A DNA stretch of 64,000 bases from Planctomycetota bacterium (GTDB lineage Bacteria > Planctomycetota > B15-G4), in assembly GCA_021604805.1 (NCBI GenBank), contig BQJR01000002.1, positions 1,014,665 to 1,078,664 of the forward strand, in the 5' to 3' direction. The position numbers were made by a program, and so were the translations under genes. This document shows positions 43,266-52,472 of this stretch, piece by piece; the first letter of the stretch is position 1; each line of letters begins with the position of its first letter. The notes below the pieces were generated by a model. It was not told the origin of the DNA, made no database searches, and saw nothing but the letters and a program-made list of their open reading frames with translations.

Positions 43266-44855
43266 ATGCATCTCTTCACCGAATTTCTGCACGTGGCGGC
43301 GCTCGTCGTCGCGCTCTCTTGCTCGCTCATCGCCCAGGCCGAGGGTTCGCCGGCTGCCACGTCGCCGACCGAGAGCGATCGCCCCGCGCCCGCCGCCGCT
43401 GACGCCGAGCCCGATCACTCGGGCTTCATGTCGATGTCCGAGCTCGACGCGGGTCAGCCGCGCGGTTTGCGCCTGCGCGAGCCCGAGGCCGCGCCCGGCT
43501 ACACGATCTTCGAGCCGCTCAATTCACGCGCGATCTACCTCATCGATCTCGACGGCGAGGTCGTGCACGAGTGGCCCACCGACAGCTCGCCCGGTGGCTG
43601 GGTGTACTTGCAAGACGACGGCACGCTGCTGCGCTCCGGCCGCGTCGACGACGACGTGCACTTCAAGGGCGGCGGCATCGGCGGCGTGCTGCAACGACTC
43701 GCGCCCGACGGTTCACTGCTCTGGAACTGGCGCTTCGCCGACGAAGACCACCATCAGCACCACGACATCGAACCCCTGCCCAACGGCAACGTGTTGCTCA
43801 TCGCCTGGGAGCGTGTGAGCGCGCGCGACGCCGCCAAGCTCGGCCGCGACCTGGAACTCATCGATCGCGAGAAAGGCTTCTGGCCCGACATGCTCATCGA
43901 GGTGCGCCCGATCCTGCCCGACGGCGCCGAGATCGTCTGGGAGTGGCACGCCAAGGACCACTTCGTGCAGCAGCTCGACCCGCGCGCGCCCGACTATGCT
44001 TCGCCCGCCGAACACCCCGGCCGCATCGACATCAACTTCCCGGACCCCTACGAAGAGGTCGTGACGGCCGAGTCGCTCGCCGAGAAGCGAGAACTCGAAG
44101 AGGCGATGCGCGCGCTCGGCTACGTGGGCGGCGACGACGAAGACGAGTCCGAAGAGGAACGCCGCAAGGTCACCGACTTCACGCACACGAACGCCGTGTC
44201 CTACCACGCGGGTCACGACCTGATCGTGATGTCGAGCCCGGAGCTGTGCGAGATCTTCGTCATCGATCACTCGACCACGACCGAGGAAGCGGCGAGCTCG
44301 AGTGGCGGACGTCGGGGGCGCGGCGGCGACTTGCTCTGGCGTTGGGGCAACCCGCGCAACTACGGCCACGGCGCCGTGGCCGACCGCAAACTCGGCTATC
44401 AACACGACCCGCGCTGGTTGCCCACGTCGTCACCCGACGAGCTGCGCTTGCTGGTCTTCAACAACGGTCGCCAGCGTCCCGACGGCGAGAGTTTCTCCTC
44501 GGTGGACGAGCTCGTGTTGCCCTTCGACGCCGAGCGCGGTTTCGTGCGCGACGAGGGCGCCGCCTTCGGTCCGGCCGACCCCGTGTGGAGCTACTCCGCC
44601 GGCGACGACTTCTTCTCGGCGTTCATCTCGGGTTCGCAGCGCTTGCCGAACGGCAACACACTGATCGCGTCGGGGGCGGCGGGGCGTCTCTTCGAAGTCA
44701 CTCGCGAAGGCAAGCTCGTGTGGGACTACCGCAACGGCTATGGCGGCGACGTGATCCCGCCCGAGCACGCGGGCAACGCGCCGCCGCTCGCTGTGTATCG
44801 CGTGGACCGGTACGCACCCGATCATCCTGGTGTGCGCGCGCTGCTCGGCCGCTGA
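43266..44855 (+). CDS. Arylsulfotransferase (ASST)-like protein
   Basis: A 529-residue protein of the arylsulfate sulfotransferase-like family. The ATG at 43266 is chosen because a signal peptide (residues 1-21, EFLHVAALVVALSCSLIAQ) follows. The body has the propeller phrases of the family: GYTIFEPLNSRAIYLIDLDG, VVHEWPTDSSPGGWVYLQDD, HHDIEPLPNGNVLLIAWE, then FSAFISGSQRLPNGNTLIAS and LFEVTREGKLVWDYRNG. True ASSTs move sulfate between aryl donors through an active-site histidine. Candidate histidines are in DEDHHQHHDIEP, but the match to a catalytic position is not proven. A long acidic segment (EDESEEERRKV, about 294-304) is an unusual insert. Only 12 bases separate it from the convergent efflux operon. 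Confidence 0.85.
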   Translation: MHLFTEFLHVAALVVALSCSLIAQAEGSPAATSPTESDRPAPAAADAEPDHSGFMSMSELDAGQPRGLRLREPEAAPGYTIFEPLNSRAIYLIDLDGEVVHEWPTDSSPGGWVYLQDDGTLLRSGRVDDDVHFKGGGIGGVLQRLAPDGSLLWNWRFADEDHHQHHDIEPLPNGNVLLIAWERVSARDAAKLGRDLELIDREKGFWPDMLIEVRPILPDGAEIVWEWHAKDHFVQQLDPRAPDYASPAEHPGRIDINFPDPYEEVVTAESLAEKRELEEAMRALGYVGGDDEDESEEERRKVTDFTHTNAVSYHAGHDLIVMSSPELCEIFVIDHSTTTEEAASSSGGRRGRGGDLLWRWGNPRNYGHGAVADRKLGYQHDPRWLPTSSPDELRLLVFNNGRQRPDGESFSSVDELVLPFDAERGFVRDEGAAFGPADPVWSYSAGDDFFSAFISGSQRLPNGNTLIASGAAGRLFEVTREGKLVWDYRNGYGGDVIPPEHAGNAPPLAVYRVDRYAPDHPGVRALLGR

Positions 44856-44867
44856 CGGGCGCTCGCT

Positions 44868-46334
44868 TCAGCTTGCGTCGTCGGTGTCTGTGTTGGGCGG
44901 GGCGGCCTGCTCGGTTGCTGCGCCGATCAGTTGCCAGCCGCCGCCCAGCGCGCGGTAGATCGTGATGAAGGCTTGCGCGACGTCGCCCTCGGCGATGGCC
45001 AGCGTGTCTTGCTGCTGCACGAGCGTGGTCTGCGCCACGAACACGGCGGTGTAGGCCACGGCGCCGCCGCGGTACTGCGCGGCCACGGTCGCCGCGGCCT
45101 CGCTCGCTGCGTTCACGCTGCGGCGCAGGGCGTCGAGTCGTTCGCGCGCGCGCACGAAGCCTTCGAGCGCGTCTTCGACCTCGCGTTGCGCGATGAGCAC
45201 CGTCTCGCGGTAGCTCTGGAGCAAGGCGTCGTAGCGCGCTTCCTCGGCGCGCACGCCGGCTTCGAGACGCCCGTAGTTGAACAGCTTCCAGTCGAGCCCG
45301 GCGCCGATCGAACCGGCGACGCTGCGATGACGGAAGAGGTCGGAAGGATCGTCGGCGGCCCAGCCGAGGCTGCCCTGCAAGCTGAGGTGTGGGTAGAACT
45401 CGGCTTCGGCGATGCCGATGCGTGCGCTCTGCGCGGCGAGCAAACGTTCGGCGCGGCGCACGTCGGGGCGTTGACGCAACAGCTCGGCGGGCAGTCCCGT
45501 GGCCACCATCTCGGGCACGGTCGGGATCGCGCCGTCGGCCAAGCTCGCGGCGAGTTCGCGCGGCAGACGTCCGAGCAGCACGGCCAGTGCGTGGCGCGCG
45601 CGTTGACGCCCGGCGGCGAGCAAGGGGATCAAGGCTTCGGTCTGCCCGACGACGCTGTTCGCCTGGTGCACGTCGAGCACACTCACGGCGCCTTCGTCGT
45701 GACGCACACGCGCGAGGTCGAGCGTCTCGCGCTGCAGCTCCACGTTCTCGGTGGCGAGGCGCAGGCGTTCCTCGAAGGTGCGCAGGTCCACGTAGGTGCT
45801 GCCGACTTCGGCGATGAGCAACACGACCACGTCGTCGAAGTCGGCGACGGTGACTTCGAGTTGCGCTTCCGACGCTTCGACGGCGCGGCGCAGTCGGCCC
45901 CACAGGTCGAGCTCCCACGAGAGGTTCGCGCCCACGGCGAACTCCTCGGTGATGCGCGGCGCGAAGGCGCCGAGCGCCACGTCGCGGCTCTGGCCCACGC
46001 GCGTGGCGCTGGCGTTCAAGGTCTGTTGCTGCGGGTAGAGGTCGCCGTGCGCCAAGTCGAAGAGCGCGCGCGCCTCCACGATGCCCGCGGCCGCGGCGCG
46101 CAACGAGAGGTTGCCGTCGAGCGCGCGCTCCACCAGCGTATCGAGCTCGCTGTCGTTGAGCTGCTGCCACCAGGTGGCGAGCTCGGCGTTCGAGACCTCA
46201 CTCGGCTTCTCGCCCGCGAAGTGTTCGGCGAGCGACACGTCGGGGCTCTCGTAGTCGGGGCCCACGCTGCAGGCGGCGGTCAAACCCAACCCGAGCGCCA
46301 GCAAGGCGTGTGTGAAACGGAAGCGTTCAAGCAT
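44868..46334 (-). CDS. RND efflux outer-membrane factor (NodT family lipoprotein)
   Basis: A 488-residue TolC-like outer-membrane channel subunit. The ATG at 46332-46334 overlaps the end of the pump gene by eight bases. The lipobox is LGLTAACSVGPDY, with the common post-cysteine VGPDY motif. Long helices (LSLRAAAAGIVEARALFDLA, LRLATENVELQRETLDLARV) and the second repeat (RIGIAEAEFYPHLSLQGSL) form the periplasmic barrel. Trimers would dock on the pump through the membrane-fusion protein to expel drugs or other small molecules. It is the last gene of the three-gene operon, and its stop is 12 bases from the convergent ASST-like gene. Confidence 0.95.
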   Translation of the reverse strand: MLERFRFTHALLALGLGLTAACSVGPDYESPDVSLAEHFAGEKPSEVSNAELATWWQQLNDSELDTLVERALDGNLSLRAAAAGIVEARALFDLAHGDLYPQQQTLNASATRVGQSRDVALGAFAPRITEEFAVGANLSWELDLWGRLRRAVEASEAQLEVTVADFDDVVVLLIAEVGSTYVDLRTFEERLRLATENVELQRETLDLARVRHDEGAVSVLDVHQANSVVGQTEALIPLLAAGRQRARHALAVLLGRLPRELAASLADGAIPTVPEMVATGLPAELLRQRPDVRRAERLLAAQSARIGIAEAEFYPHLSLQGSLGWAADDPSDLFRHRSVAGSIGAGLDWKLFNYGRLEAGVRAEEARYDALLQSYRETVLIAQREVEDALEGFVRARERLDALRRSVNAASEAAATVAAQYRGGAVAYTAVFVAQTTLVQQQDTLAIAEGDVAQAFITIYRALGGGWQLIGAATEQAAPPNTDTDDAS

Positions 46335-49300
46335 GGTCGGGTTGCTCCTCGACACCAGCGGTCGCAGGTGGGGACGAACGCGCACGGCGCGCGCTGAATC
46401 CGCGCAGCGCCACGTAGAACACGGGCGTGAGCAGCAAGCCCAGCAGCGTGACGCCCAGCATCCCGACGAACACCGCCGTGCCCAGCACGCGGCGCATCTC
46501 GAAGCCCGCGCCGGTGGCTGTCACGAGCGGGATCACGCCGAGGATGAAGGAGAAGGCCGTCATCAACACGGGGCGCAAGCGCAGGCGGCAGGCTTCCACG
46601 ATGGCGTCGAAGCGATCGCGGCCGGCGTCTTCCTCGGCCTTGGCGAACTCCACGATCAGGATCGCGTTCTTGCAGGCCAGGCCCACGAGCACGACCAAGC
46701 CGACCTGCGTGATGATGTTGTTGTCCATGCCGCGCAGCCACACACCACCGAGCCCGAACAGCAGGCACAGCGGCACGATCAAGATGATCGCGAGCGGCAG
46801 CAACCAACTCTCGTACTGGCCGGCGAGCGTGAGGAACACGAAGAGCACGGCGAGCGGGAACAACCACCTGGCGAGGTCGCTCTGGTTGCGCTCTTGGAAG
46901 GCGAGGTCGGTCCACTCGTAGCCGATGCCCGAGGGCAGCACGTCGGCGGCGAGGGCTTCCATGCGTTGCAGCGCCTGTCCGGTGCTCGTGCCGGGCAGCG
47001 TGGAGCCGTTCACGTCGGCGGCGGGGAACAGGTTGTAGCGCGACACGCGGTCGGGGCCGACGCGCAGCTGCGCGTCCACCAGGGAACCGAGCGGCACCAT
47101 CGCGCCCCGATTGCTGCGCACCTTGAGTTGCGCGATGTCGTCCACGTCGTCGCGGAACTCGGCTTCGGCTTGCGCGGTCACGCGATAGGTGCGGCCGAGC
47201 AAGTTGAAGTCGTTCACGTAGAAGGAGCCGAGGTAGACCTGCAGCGCTTCGAACACGTTGCCCAGCGGCACGTCGAGCATGCGCGCCTTGATGCGGTCCA
47301 CGTCGGCGAAGATCTGTGGCGTGCTCGCGCGATAGGTGGAGAAGAGTCCCACGAGCCCGGGTTCTTGACGCGCCTTCGCGAGCAGCTCGTTGGCCGCCGC
47401 CTCGAGCGCTTGCGGGCCGAGGCCGGCGCGGTCCTGCAGCTGCATCTTGAAGCCGCCCGCGGTGCCGATGCCCGACACGGGGGGCGGCGGGATCACGAGC
47501 ACGAAGGCGTCTTCGATGGCGCCCATGCGTTGGCGTAGCTCGCCGAGCAGCACGTCGATGCTGCGACCGCGCGCGTCGCGTTCGGCGGCGTCGTCGAGCG
47601 GCAGGAAGACCGCGGCTGCGTTCGACGCGTTGGTGCGCGTGGCGCCCGAGAAGCCGGCGAAGCCCACGGCGTTGCGCACGCCGTCGACCTGCAAGGCTTC
47701 CTCGATGATCTGTTGCGCGACTTGGTCCGTGCGATCCAGCGAGGCCGCGTCGGGCAGTTGCGCCGACACGATCAGGTAGCCCTGGTCCTGCGGCGGGATG
47801 AAGCCTTCGGGAACGGTCTGGAAGGTCTTGCCCGTGACCAGGAGCAGCAGCGCGTAGATCACGAGCGCCAGGCCGACGCGCCGCGTGAAGAAGCGTACGG
47901 TCTTGGCGTAGCGCGCGGAGGCGCCGTCGAAGAGCTTGTCGAAGCGACGGGTGAAGCCGCCGAAGATCGCGTTGCCCATGCGCTCCACGACGTTCGCGCG
48001 TCCGCCCGGCGCCTTGATCAGCAGCGACGCCATCGCCGGGCTCAGCGTGAGCGACACGAAGGTCGAGAGCACGGTGGCCACGGCGATCGTGACCGCGAAC
48101 TGCTGGAAGAACTGTCCGCCGATGCCGGGCAGGAAGGCGGTCGGCACGAACACGGCCACGAGCACGAGTGAGGTCGCCACGAGTGCCGACCCGACTTCGT
48201 CCATGGTTTGACGGGTGGCTTCGCGCGGCGCCAAGCCCTCGCCGATCTTGCGCTGCACGTTCTCCACCACCACGATCGCGTCGTCGACCACGATGCCGAT
48301 GGCGAGCACCAAGCCGAACAACGAGAGGTTGTTGAGCGAGATGCCGAGCATCTGCATCACGGCGAAGGTGCCCACGAGCGACACCGGGATCGCGATCACG
48401 GGGATCAGCGTCTGGCGCCAGCCCTGCAGGAAGAGCAGCACCACGAGCACCACCAGCAGGCCCGCTTCGAGCAGCGTGACGAAGACCTCGTCGATCGATT
48501 GCTCCACGAACTCGGTGGGGTTGTACACGACGTCGTAGGCGAGGCCTTCGGGGAAGTCGCGTTCGAGCTCGCGCATGGTGGCGAGCACGTTGCGCGTGGT
48601 CTCGACCGCGTTGGAGCCGGGGCGTTGGAAGATCGGGAGCGCCACGGCGCGCGCGACTTCATCGCGGCTGCCTAGGTAGCTCGTGACGCCGTAGTCGCGC
48701 GCGGCGAGCTCCACGCGCGCCACGTCGTCGAGGCGCACGAGGCGGCCGTCGCTGCCCGACTTCACCACGATGTCGGCGAACTCGGAAGCGTCGCGCAGCC
48801 GGCCCAGCGTGTTCACCGGAACTTGGAAGGCGTGCTCGCCGTCCATCGGTTGCTGGCCCAGCACGCCCGCCGCGACCTGCACGTTCTGTTCGCGCAAGGC
48901 GGCGATCACGTCGCCGGCGGTGAGCTCCAGGTGCGCCATGCGCTCCACGTCGAGCCACACGCGCATGGCGTATTCGCGCGCGCCGAACACGGCCACGTTG
49001 CCCACGCCTTCGAGTCGCGAGAGCACGTCGCGCACGCGCAGCAAGGCGTAGTTGCTGATGTAGAGCTGGTCGAGTTGGTTGCCCGGCGAGAGCAGGTGGA
49101 TCACGAGCAGCATGTCGGGCGAGCGCTTGGTGGTCGTGATGCCGCCGCGCGTGACGTCTTCAGGCAAGCGTGGTTCGGCGATCGCCACGCGGTTCTGCAC
49201 GAGCACCTGCGCCAGGTCGAGGTCGGTGTCGAGCTCGAAGGTGATCGTGAGCGTCATCAGTCCATCGGTGGTGGACTGCGACTCCATGTACAGCATGTTC

Positions 49301-49524
49301 TCGACGCCGTTGATCTCCTGCTCGATGGGCGTCGCCACGGTTTCGGCGATCACCTCGGGCGAAGCGCCGGGGTAAGAGGCCGTGACCTGGATCGTGGGCA
49401 ACGCCACCGGCGGGTACTGCGACACGGGCAGCGTGAAGTACGCCAGCGCGCCCACGAGCACGATCACCACTGAGAGCACGGTGGCCAGGATCGGCCGGTC
49501 GATGAAGGTGTGGGAGAACTTCAT
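46327..49524 (-). CDS. HAE1-family RND efflux permease (inner membrane)
   Basis: A 1065-residue proton-driven pump, the normal size for AcrB-type transporters. The N-terminus MKFSHTFIDRPILATVLSVV is typical. The two periplasmic loops are recognisable (FELDTDLDLAQVLVQNRVA, YNPTEFVEQSIDEVFVTLL). The proton-relay aspartate pair lies in GIVVDDAIVVVENVQRKIGEGL in TM4. C-terminal transmembrane blocks are GLVVLVGLACKNAILIVEFAK and FSFILGVIPLVTATGAG. The ATG overlaps the preceding stop as ATGA. It exports substrates with the fusion protein and NodT-type channel on either side. Antibiotic or solvent resistance is inferred from family; substrates are unknown. Confidence 0.97.
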   Translation of the reverse strand: MKFSHTFIDRPILATVLSVVIVLVGALAYFTLPVSQYPPVALPTIQVTASYPGASPEVIAETVATPIEQEINGVENMLYMESQSTTDGLMTLTITFELDTDLDLAQVLVQNRVAIAEPRLPEDVTRGGITTTKRSPDMLLVIHLLSPGNQLDQLYISNYALLRVRDVLSRLEGVGNVAVFGAREYAMRVWLDVERMAHLELTAGDVIAALREQNVQVAAGVLGQQPMDGEHAFQVPVNTLGRLRDASEFADIVVKSGSDGRLVRLDDVARVELAARDYGVTSYLGSRDEVARAVALPIFQRPGSNAVETTRNVLATMRELERDFPEGLAYDVVYNPTEFVEQSIDEVFVTLLEAGLLVVLVVLLFLQGWRQTLIPVIAIPVSLVGTFAVMQMLGISLNNLSLFGLVLAIGIVVDDAIVVVENVQRKIGEGLAPREATRQTMDEVGSALVATSLVLVAVFVPTAFLPGIGGQFFQQFAVTIAVATVLSTFVSLTLSPAMASLLIKAPGGRANVVERMGNAIFGGFTRRFDKLFDGASARYAKTVRFFTRRVGLALVIYALLLLVTGKTFQTVPEGFIPPQDQGYLIVSAQLPDAASLDRTDQVAQQIIEEALQVDGVRNAVGFAGFSGATRTNASNAAAVFLPLDDAAERDARGRSIDVLLGELRQRMGAIEDAFVLVIPPPPVSGIGTAGGFKMQLQDRAGLGPQALEAAANELLAKARQEPGLVGLFSTYRASTPQIFADVDRIKARMLDVPLGNVFEALQVYLGSFYVNDFNLLGRTYRVTAQAEAEFRDDVDDIAQLKVRSNRGAMVPLGSLVDAQLRVGPDRVSRYNLFPAADVNGSTLPGTSTGQALQRMEALAADVLPSGIGYEWTDLAFQERNQSDLARWLFPLAVLFVFLTLAGQYESWLLPLAIILIVPLCLLFGLGGVWLRGMDNNIITQVGLVVLVGLACKNAILIVEFAKAEEDAGRDRFDAIVEACRLRLRPVLMTAFSFILGVIPLVTATGAGFEMRRVLGTAVFVGMLGVTLLGLLLTPVFYVALRGFSARRARSSPPATAGVEEQPDHA

Positions 49525-50708
49525 CGTGCTTCACCTGACGGCGGCACGCTCGGTAGCTCGTCGCCCTGGATGGCTTGCAGCTCTTCGGCGCGTGGGGTCA
49601 CGGTGGCGCCCGGGCGCAGGCGTTGCAGGCCGCTCACGACCACGCGCTCGTTCTCGCCGAGTCCGCTGTGGATCACGCGCAAGCCGTAGGCCATCGGGCC
49701 GAGCGTCACGACCCGCGGTTGCACGGCGTCGCCATCACCCACGACCCACACGACTCGGTTGGTCTGGTCGGTGGCGATGGCGGCGTCGGGGAGCAACAGC
49801 GCGTCGTACTCGGAGCTGCCGCGCAGGCGGATGCGCGCGAAGAGGCCCGGGGTGAGCACGCCGTCGGGGTTGTCGAAGATCGCGCGGCCGCGCATGGTGC
49901 CCGTGTCACTGTCGAGCCGGTTGTCGACGAAGTCCATGTAGCCGAGGTGCGGGAAACCGTCTTCGTCTTCGAGGCCGAGGAACACGGGGTTGGCCACGTC
50001 GCGCGAACTCGGGCGCTTGCCTTCGCGATCGAGTCGCGTGTACTTGAGGTAGGACGCTTCGTCGGCGTCGAAGTAGGCGTGGATCGGATCCAGCGTGTTG
50101 ATCGTGGTGAGCAGGGTCGCGAGCGAGCTGCCGCCGTCGATCAAGTTCCCCGCGCTCACGAGGTGACGACCGATGCGTCCCGAGATCGGCGCCTTCACGC
50201 TGGTGAACTCGAGGTCGAGCTCGGCAGCGGTCACGGCGCCTTGCGCCGCCGCCACAGTAGCTTCGGCTTGCGCGAGTTCGCCCGCGCGTTGGTCGCGCTC
50301 TTCTTCTGAGGCCGCGTTGCGTTCGAGCAGACGCTCGGTGCGGTCGAGCAACTGGCGCGTGAGGTCGCGACGCGCCAGCGCCGTGTTCAGCTCGCCGCGC
50401 CGGCGGTCGAGTTCTGCTTGGAAGGGACGTGGGTCGATGCTGAAGAGCGGCGCACCCTGTTCGACCATCGCGCCGTCGGTGAAGTGCACGGCCTCGAGGT
50501 AGCCGCTCACGCGGGCGCGCACTTCCACGCGCGACACGGCTTCGAGGCGACCGGTGAAGGCGTCCCACTCCACGAGCTTGCGAACCAGCGGCGTGGCCAC
50601 ACCGACTTCCGGCGGAGGCGGCGCGTTCGGCGGCGCGCCGGAGTCGGCACCGCAGCCGAGCGCGACCGCGAAGATCAGGATGGAGTGCAGCAAGCGCGCA
50701 GCGGACAT
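49521..50708 (-). CDS. RND periplasmic membrane-fusion protein
   Basis: A 395-residue adaptor linking the pump and outer-membrane channel. GGGAG lies seven bases before the ATG at 50706-50708. A lipobox-like VALGCGADS suggests lipid anchoring. Next come the barrel-sandwich domain halves (RVSGYLEAVHFTDGAMVEQG and ITSVKAPISGRIGRH-like strands), the coiled-coil hairpin (LNTALARRDLTRQLLDRTER to QAEATVAAAQGAVTAAELDL) and a beta-barrel domain (MRGRAIFDNPDGVLTPGLFARIRLRG). First gene of the efflux operon, with a promoter and palindrome upstream. Its stop overlaps the pump start. Confidence 0.96.
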   Translation of the reverse strand: MSAARLLHSILIFAVALGCGADSGAPPNAPPPPEVGVATPLVRKLVEWDAFTGRLEAVSRVEVRARVSGYLEAVHFTDGAMVEQGAPLFSIDPRPFQAELDRRRGELNTALARRDLTRQLLDRTERLLERNAASEEERDQRAGELAQAEATVAAAQGAVTAAELDLEFTSVKAPISGRIGRHLVSAGNLIDGGSSLATLLTTINTLDPIHAYFDADEASYLKYTRLDREGKRPSSRDVANPVFLGLEDEDGFPHLGYMDFVDNRLDSDTGTMRGRAIFDNPDGVLTPGLFARIRLRGSSEYDALLLPDAAIATDQTNRVVWVVGDGDAVQPRVVTLGPMAYGLRVIHSGLGENERVVVSGLQRLRPGATVTPRAEELQAIQGDELPSVPPSGEAR

Positions 50709-50785
50709 GGAGGGCTCCCGTGGGGAGATCGCGGGCGGAGGGTGCCGGCTGCACCGAGCTCGCGTCTTCGTGGGTGGGTAGTGAA

Positions 50786-50801
50786 TCAAACGGTCGTTTG
50801 A
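50786..50801 (-). promoter_or_regulatory. TetR-type palindromic operator at the efflux promoter
   Basis: A 16-bp palindrome with 7-base arms (TCAAACG and CGTTTGA) around GT. It sits between a -35 TTGACA (minus strand, 50804-50809) and the region of the -10 box, 78 bases from the start codon. Such AAACG/CGTTT palindromes are typical TetR operators over efflux promoters. No TetR gene is in the window. Confidence 0.7.
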
Positions 50802-50803
50802 AG

Positions 50804-50809
50804 TGTCAA
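50804..50809 (-). promoter_or_regulatory. -35 box TTGACA of the efflux operon
   Basis: A perfect TTGACA on the minus strand. A -10 hexamer is expected about 17 bases downstream, but only a poor match (TTCACT) is seen. The operator lies in the spacer, consistent with repression by occlusion. Confidence 0.5.
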
Positions 50810-50916
50810 CCGGCATTCAGCAGGGACGGACGGGCCGCTTGGGTGGTGGAAGGCTGCCGAGGGCTGCCGGGAGCGCCGGGAGCAGCCGGGGCGCTTGGGT
50901 CACTCGAGACGCCGCA

Positions 50917-50985
50917 GGCCGTGAGGAGCCGCCGGCCGTGAGCCGCCGCGGGCCGTGAGGAGCCGCCAGTCCTGAGCCGCTGCGG
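50917..50985. repeat. Short imperfect tandem repeats, GGCCGTGAGGAGCCGCC unit
   Basis: Copies at 50917-50933 and 50951-50967 are identical; a three-base-deleted form lies at 50934-50947 and a decayed one follows from about 50971. They lie between the end of the DUF5658-like gene and the efflux promoter. No function is apparent. Confidence 0.6.
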
Positions 50986-51008
50986 GTCGCCGCGCCCGCG
51001 AGCCCGGC

Positions 51009-51602
51009 TCAGCCGCCGGTGCGGGCCAGCAGGTACGAGTGGTAGAGCATCAGCGCCACGTAGCCGCCGAACAGCACCATCATGAAGAAGCGCACGCGGC
51101 GGAAGCGGGCGTGGATGAGCAGGAACAGCGCGCCGGCCACGGTGAGGAACATCTTCACGCCGGCGAAGCCGAGCGTGCCGCCCCACTCGATCGTCCAGCG
51201 CATGAAGGGGTTGGCCTCCTCACCGCCGTTCGCGAGGTAGTTCAGCGTGAGCAGCAGATCGGCCAGGCTCATGAGCACGATGCCGATCACGTAGATCCAC
51301 TCGGCCTTCGTGTAGCGGTCCACGTAGATGTACTGCTTGTCGGTGCCGCGACGCACGCCCCGCCGGCGGCCGCGCAACCAGTAGCGGGACAGCATGCGCG
51401 TGGGGCGTTGACGACGGTCGGGGCCCAGGCGCCGCGTGGTCGCGTCGGGCGCGAAGAAGTCGGCGGCGCCGGAGGCCTCGGAAGCGCGCGCTGTCTCGGA
51501 GGCGCTGGAGGGCACCGAAGCGCTCGCGGCTTGGTCACTCTTCGCGACAGCCGTCACGCCTCGCGCAACTGTCGTTCTCGGCGAGCTGGACGGTTCGGAC
51601 AT
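51009..51602 (-). CDS. DUF5658-like membrane protein
   Basis: A 197-residue protein. Residues 1-90 are a Ser/Ala/Arg-rich cytoplasmic tail with RRLGPDRRQRPTRMLSRYW. The rest has about three membrane helices (WIYVIGIVLMSLADLLLTLN, LGFAGVKMFLTVAGALFLLI, FFMMVLFGGYVALMLYHSYL). The phrase DLLLTLNYLANGGEEANPFMR is the hallmark of DUF5658, a small membrane domain of unknown role. The start at 51600-51602 is divergent from the pilin gene, with a 258-base shared upstream region. No catalytic residues are seen. Confidence 0.8.
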   Translation of the reverse strand: MSEPSSSPRTTVARGVTAVAKSDQAASASVPSSASETARASEASGAADFFAPDATTRRLGPDRRQRPTRMLSRYWLRGRRRGVRRGTDKQYIYVDRYTKAEWIYVIGIVLMSLADLLLTLNYLANGGEEANPFMRWTIEWGGTLGFAGVKMFLTVAGALFLLIHARFRRVRFFMMVLFGGYVALMLYHSYLLARTGG

Positions 51603-51860
51603 CGGCGCAGTGAACTCCGCGAAGTGGCGCCGAACCCACGATCAGGCCGACGAGTGCCCTATCGGCGCCGGTATGGGCTTGCCTAAGAAGTTTCCAAAGT
51701 CGACTTCAGGCGACGAAGCCGTGTAGCCGATGTCCGACATTCAGGCGGCTTGATAGCAACGGTCGCCACAGTCACTTGTCAACTTTGGACCGCCGAACCC
51801 CCGCGACCTCGCCTTTCACGAGACCCGGCCAATCGGCTTCTTTTAGGGAAACCTGCTGCC

Positions 51861-52310
51861 ATGAAGAAGAAGCAGAAGAGCAACAACACCAACCGCGGTT
51901 TCACGCTCGTCGAGCTGGCTGTGGTCGTGGTGATCATCGGCGTGCTCGCGGCGTTCGCCGTGCCGCGCTTCCTGAGCTCCGTCGAGCGTTCGAAGGCTGC
52001 TGAAGCCTACAACTACCTCGCCACCGCTCACTCCGCCCAAGAGCGCTACCACGCGCGTCAGGGTACCTACGCCAGCGACATCGAAGATCTCGACACCGAG
52101 ATGATGACGCCGGAGTACTTCAGCGTGGGCGCGATCGCTGTGCCCGCTTCGGAGACCGACCTGGAGACGGGTTGGGAGATCACGCTCACTCGTGAAGGCG
52201 CCTCTGCTGGTTACGGCGCCTACACGGTCGTGTTCAACCACAACGGTTTCGACGCGGTGAACAGCACCATCAGCGCCGAGATCAGCCCGCTGCAGACGGC
52301 GGAAAGCTGA
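51861..52310 (+). CDS. Major type IV pilin/pseudopilin
   Basis: A 149-residue prepilin. The leader KKKQKSNNTNRG ends at the prepilin peptidase site, G followed by FTLVELAVVVVIIGVLAAFAV, with Glu at +5. That hydrophobic helix (about residues 14-35) builds the fibre. The globular part has a YHARQGTYASDIEDLD segment and a beta region near the C-terminus, with no cysteine pair, more like GspG-type pseudopilins than classical PilA. AGGGA precedes the ATG. It heads a cluster of pilus/secretion genes, followed by a strong hairpin that may let the pilin be made in excess. Prepilin peptidase is not in the window. Confidence 0.93.
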   Translation: MKKKQKSNNTNRGFTLVELAVVVVIIGVLAAFAVPRFLSSVERSKAAEAYNYLATAHSAQERYHARQGTYASDIEDLDTEMMTPEYFSVGAIAVPASETDLETGWEITLTREGASAGYGAYTVVFNHNGFDAVNSTISAEISPLQTAES

Positions 52311-52328
52311 TTGCACCTGATGCACGGC

Positions 52329-52376
52329 CCGCTCGGGTGAGCTCTTTGCTCAACGCAGAGAGTCTCACCCGGGCGG
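52329..52376 (+). terminator. Stem-loop after the major pilin gene
   Basis: Bases 52329-52345 pair with 52359-52376 (about 17 bp with one wobble and one bulge). It lies 18 bases after the pilin stop. No T-run follows, so it may be a partial terminator or protect the pilin mRNA end. Confidence 0.55.
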
Positions 52377-52472
52377 TCCACCCCGGCGGCGTCCTGCGCG
52401 ACTCGCGCAGCACCGTGCGCTCTCACGGTCGCGATGTCACGGGTCCCCAACCTCTCCCGCGACGACCGCACC

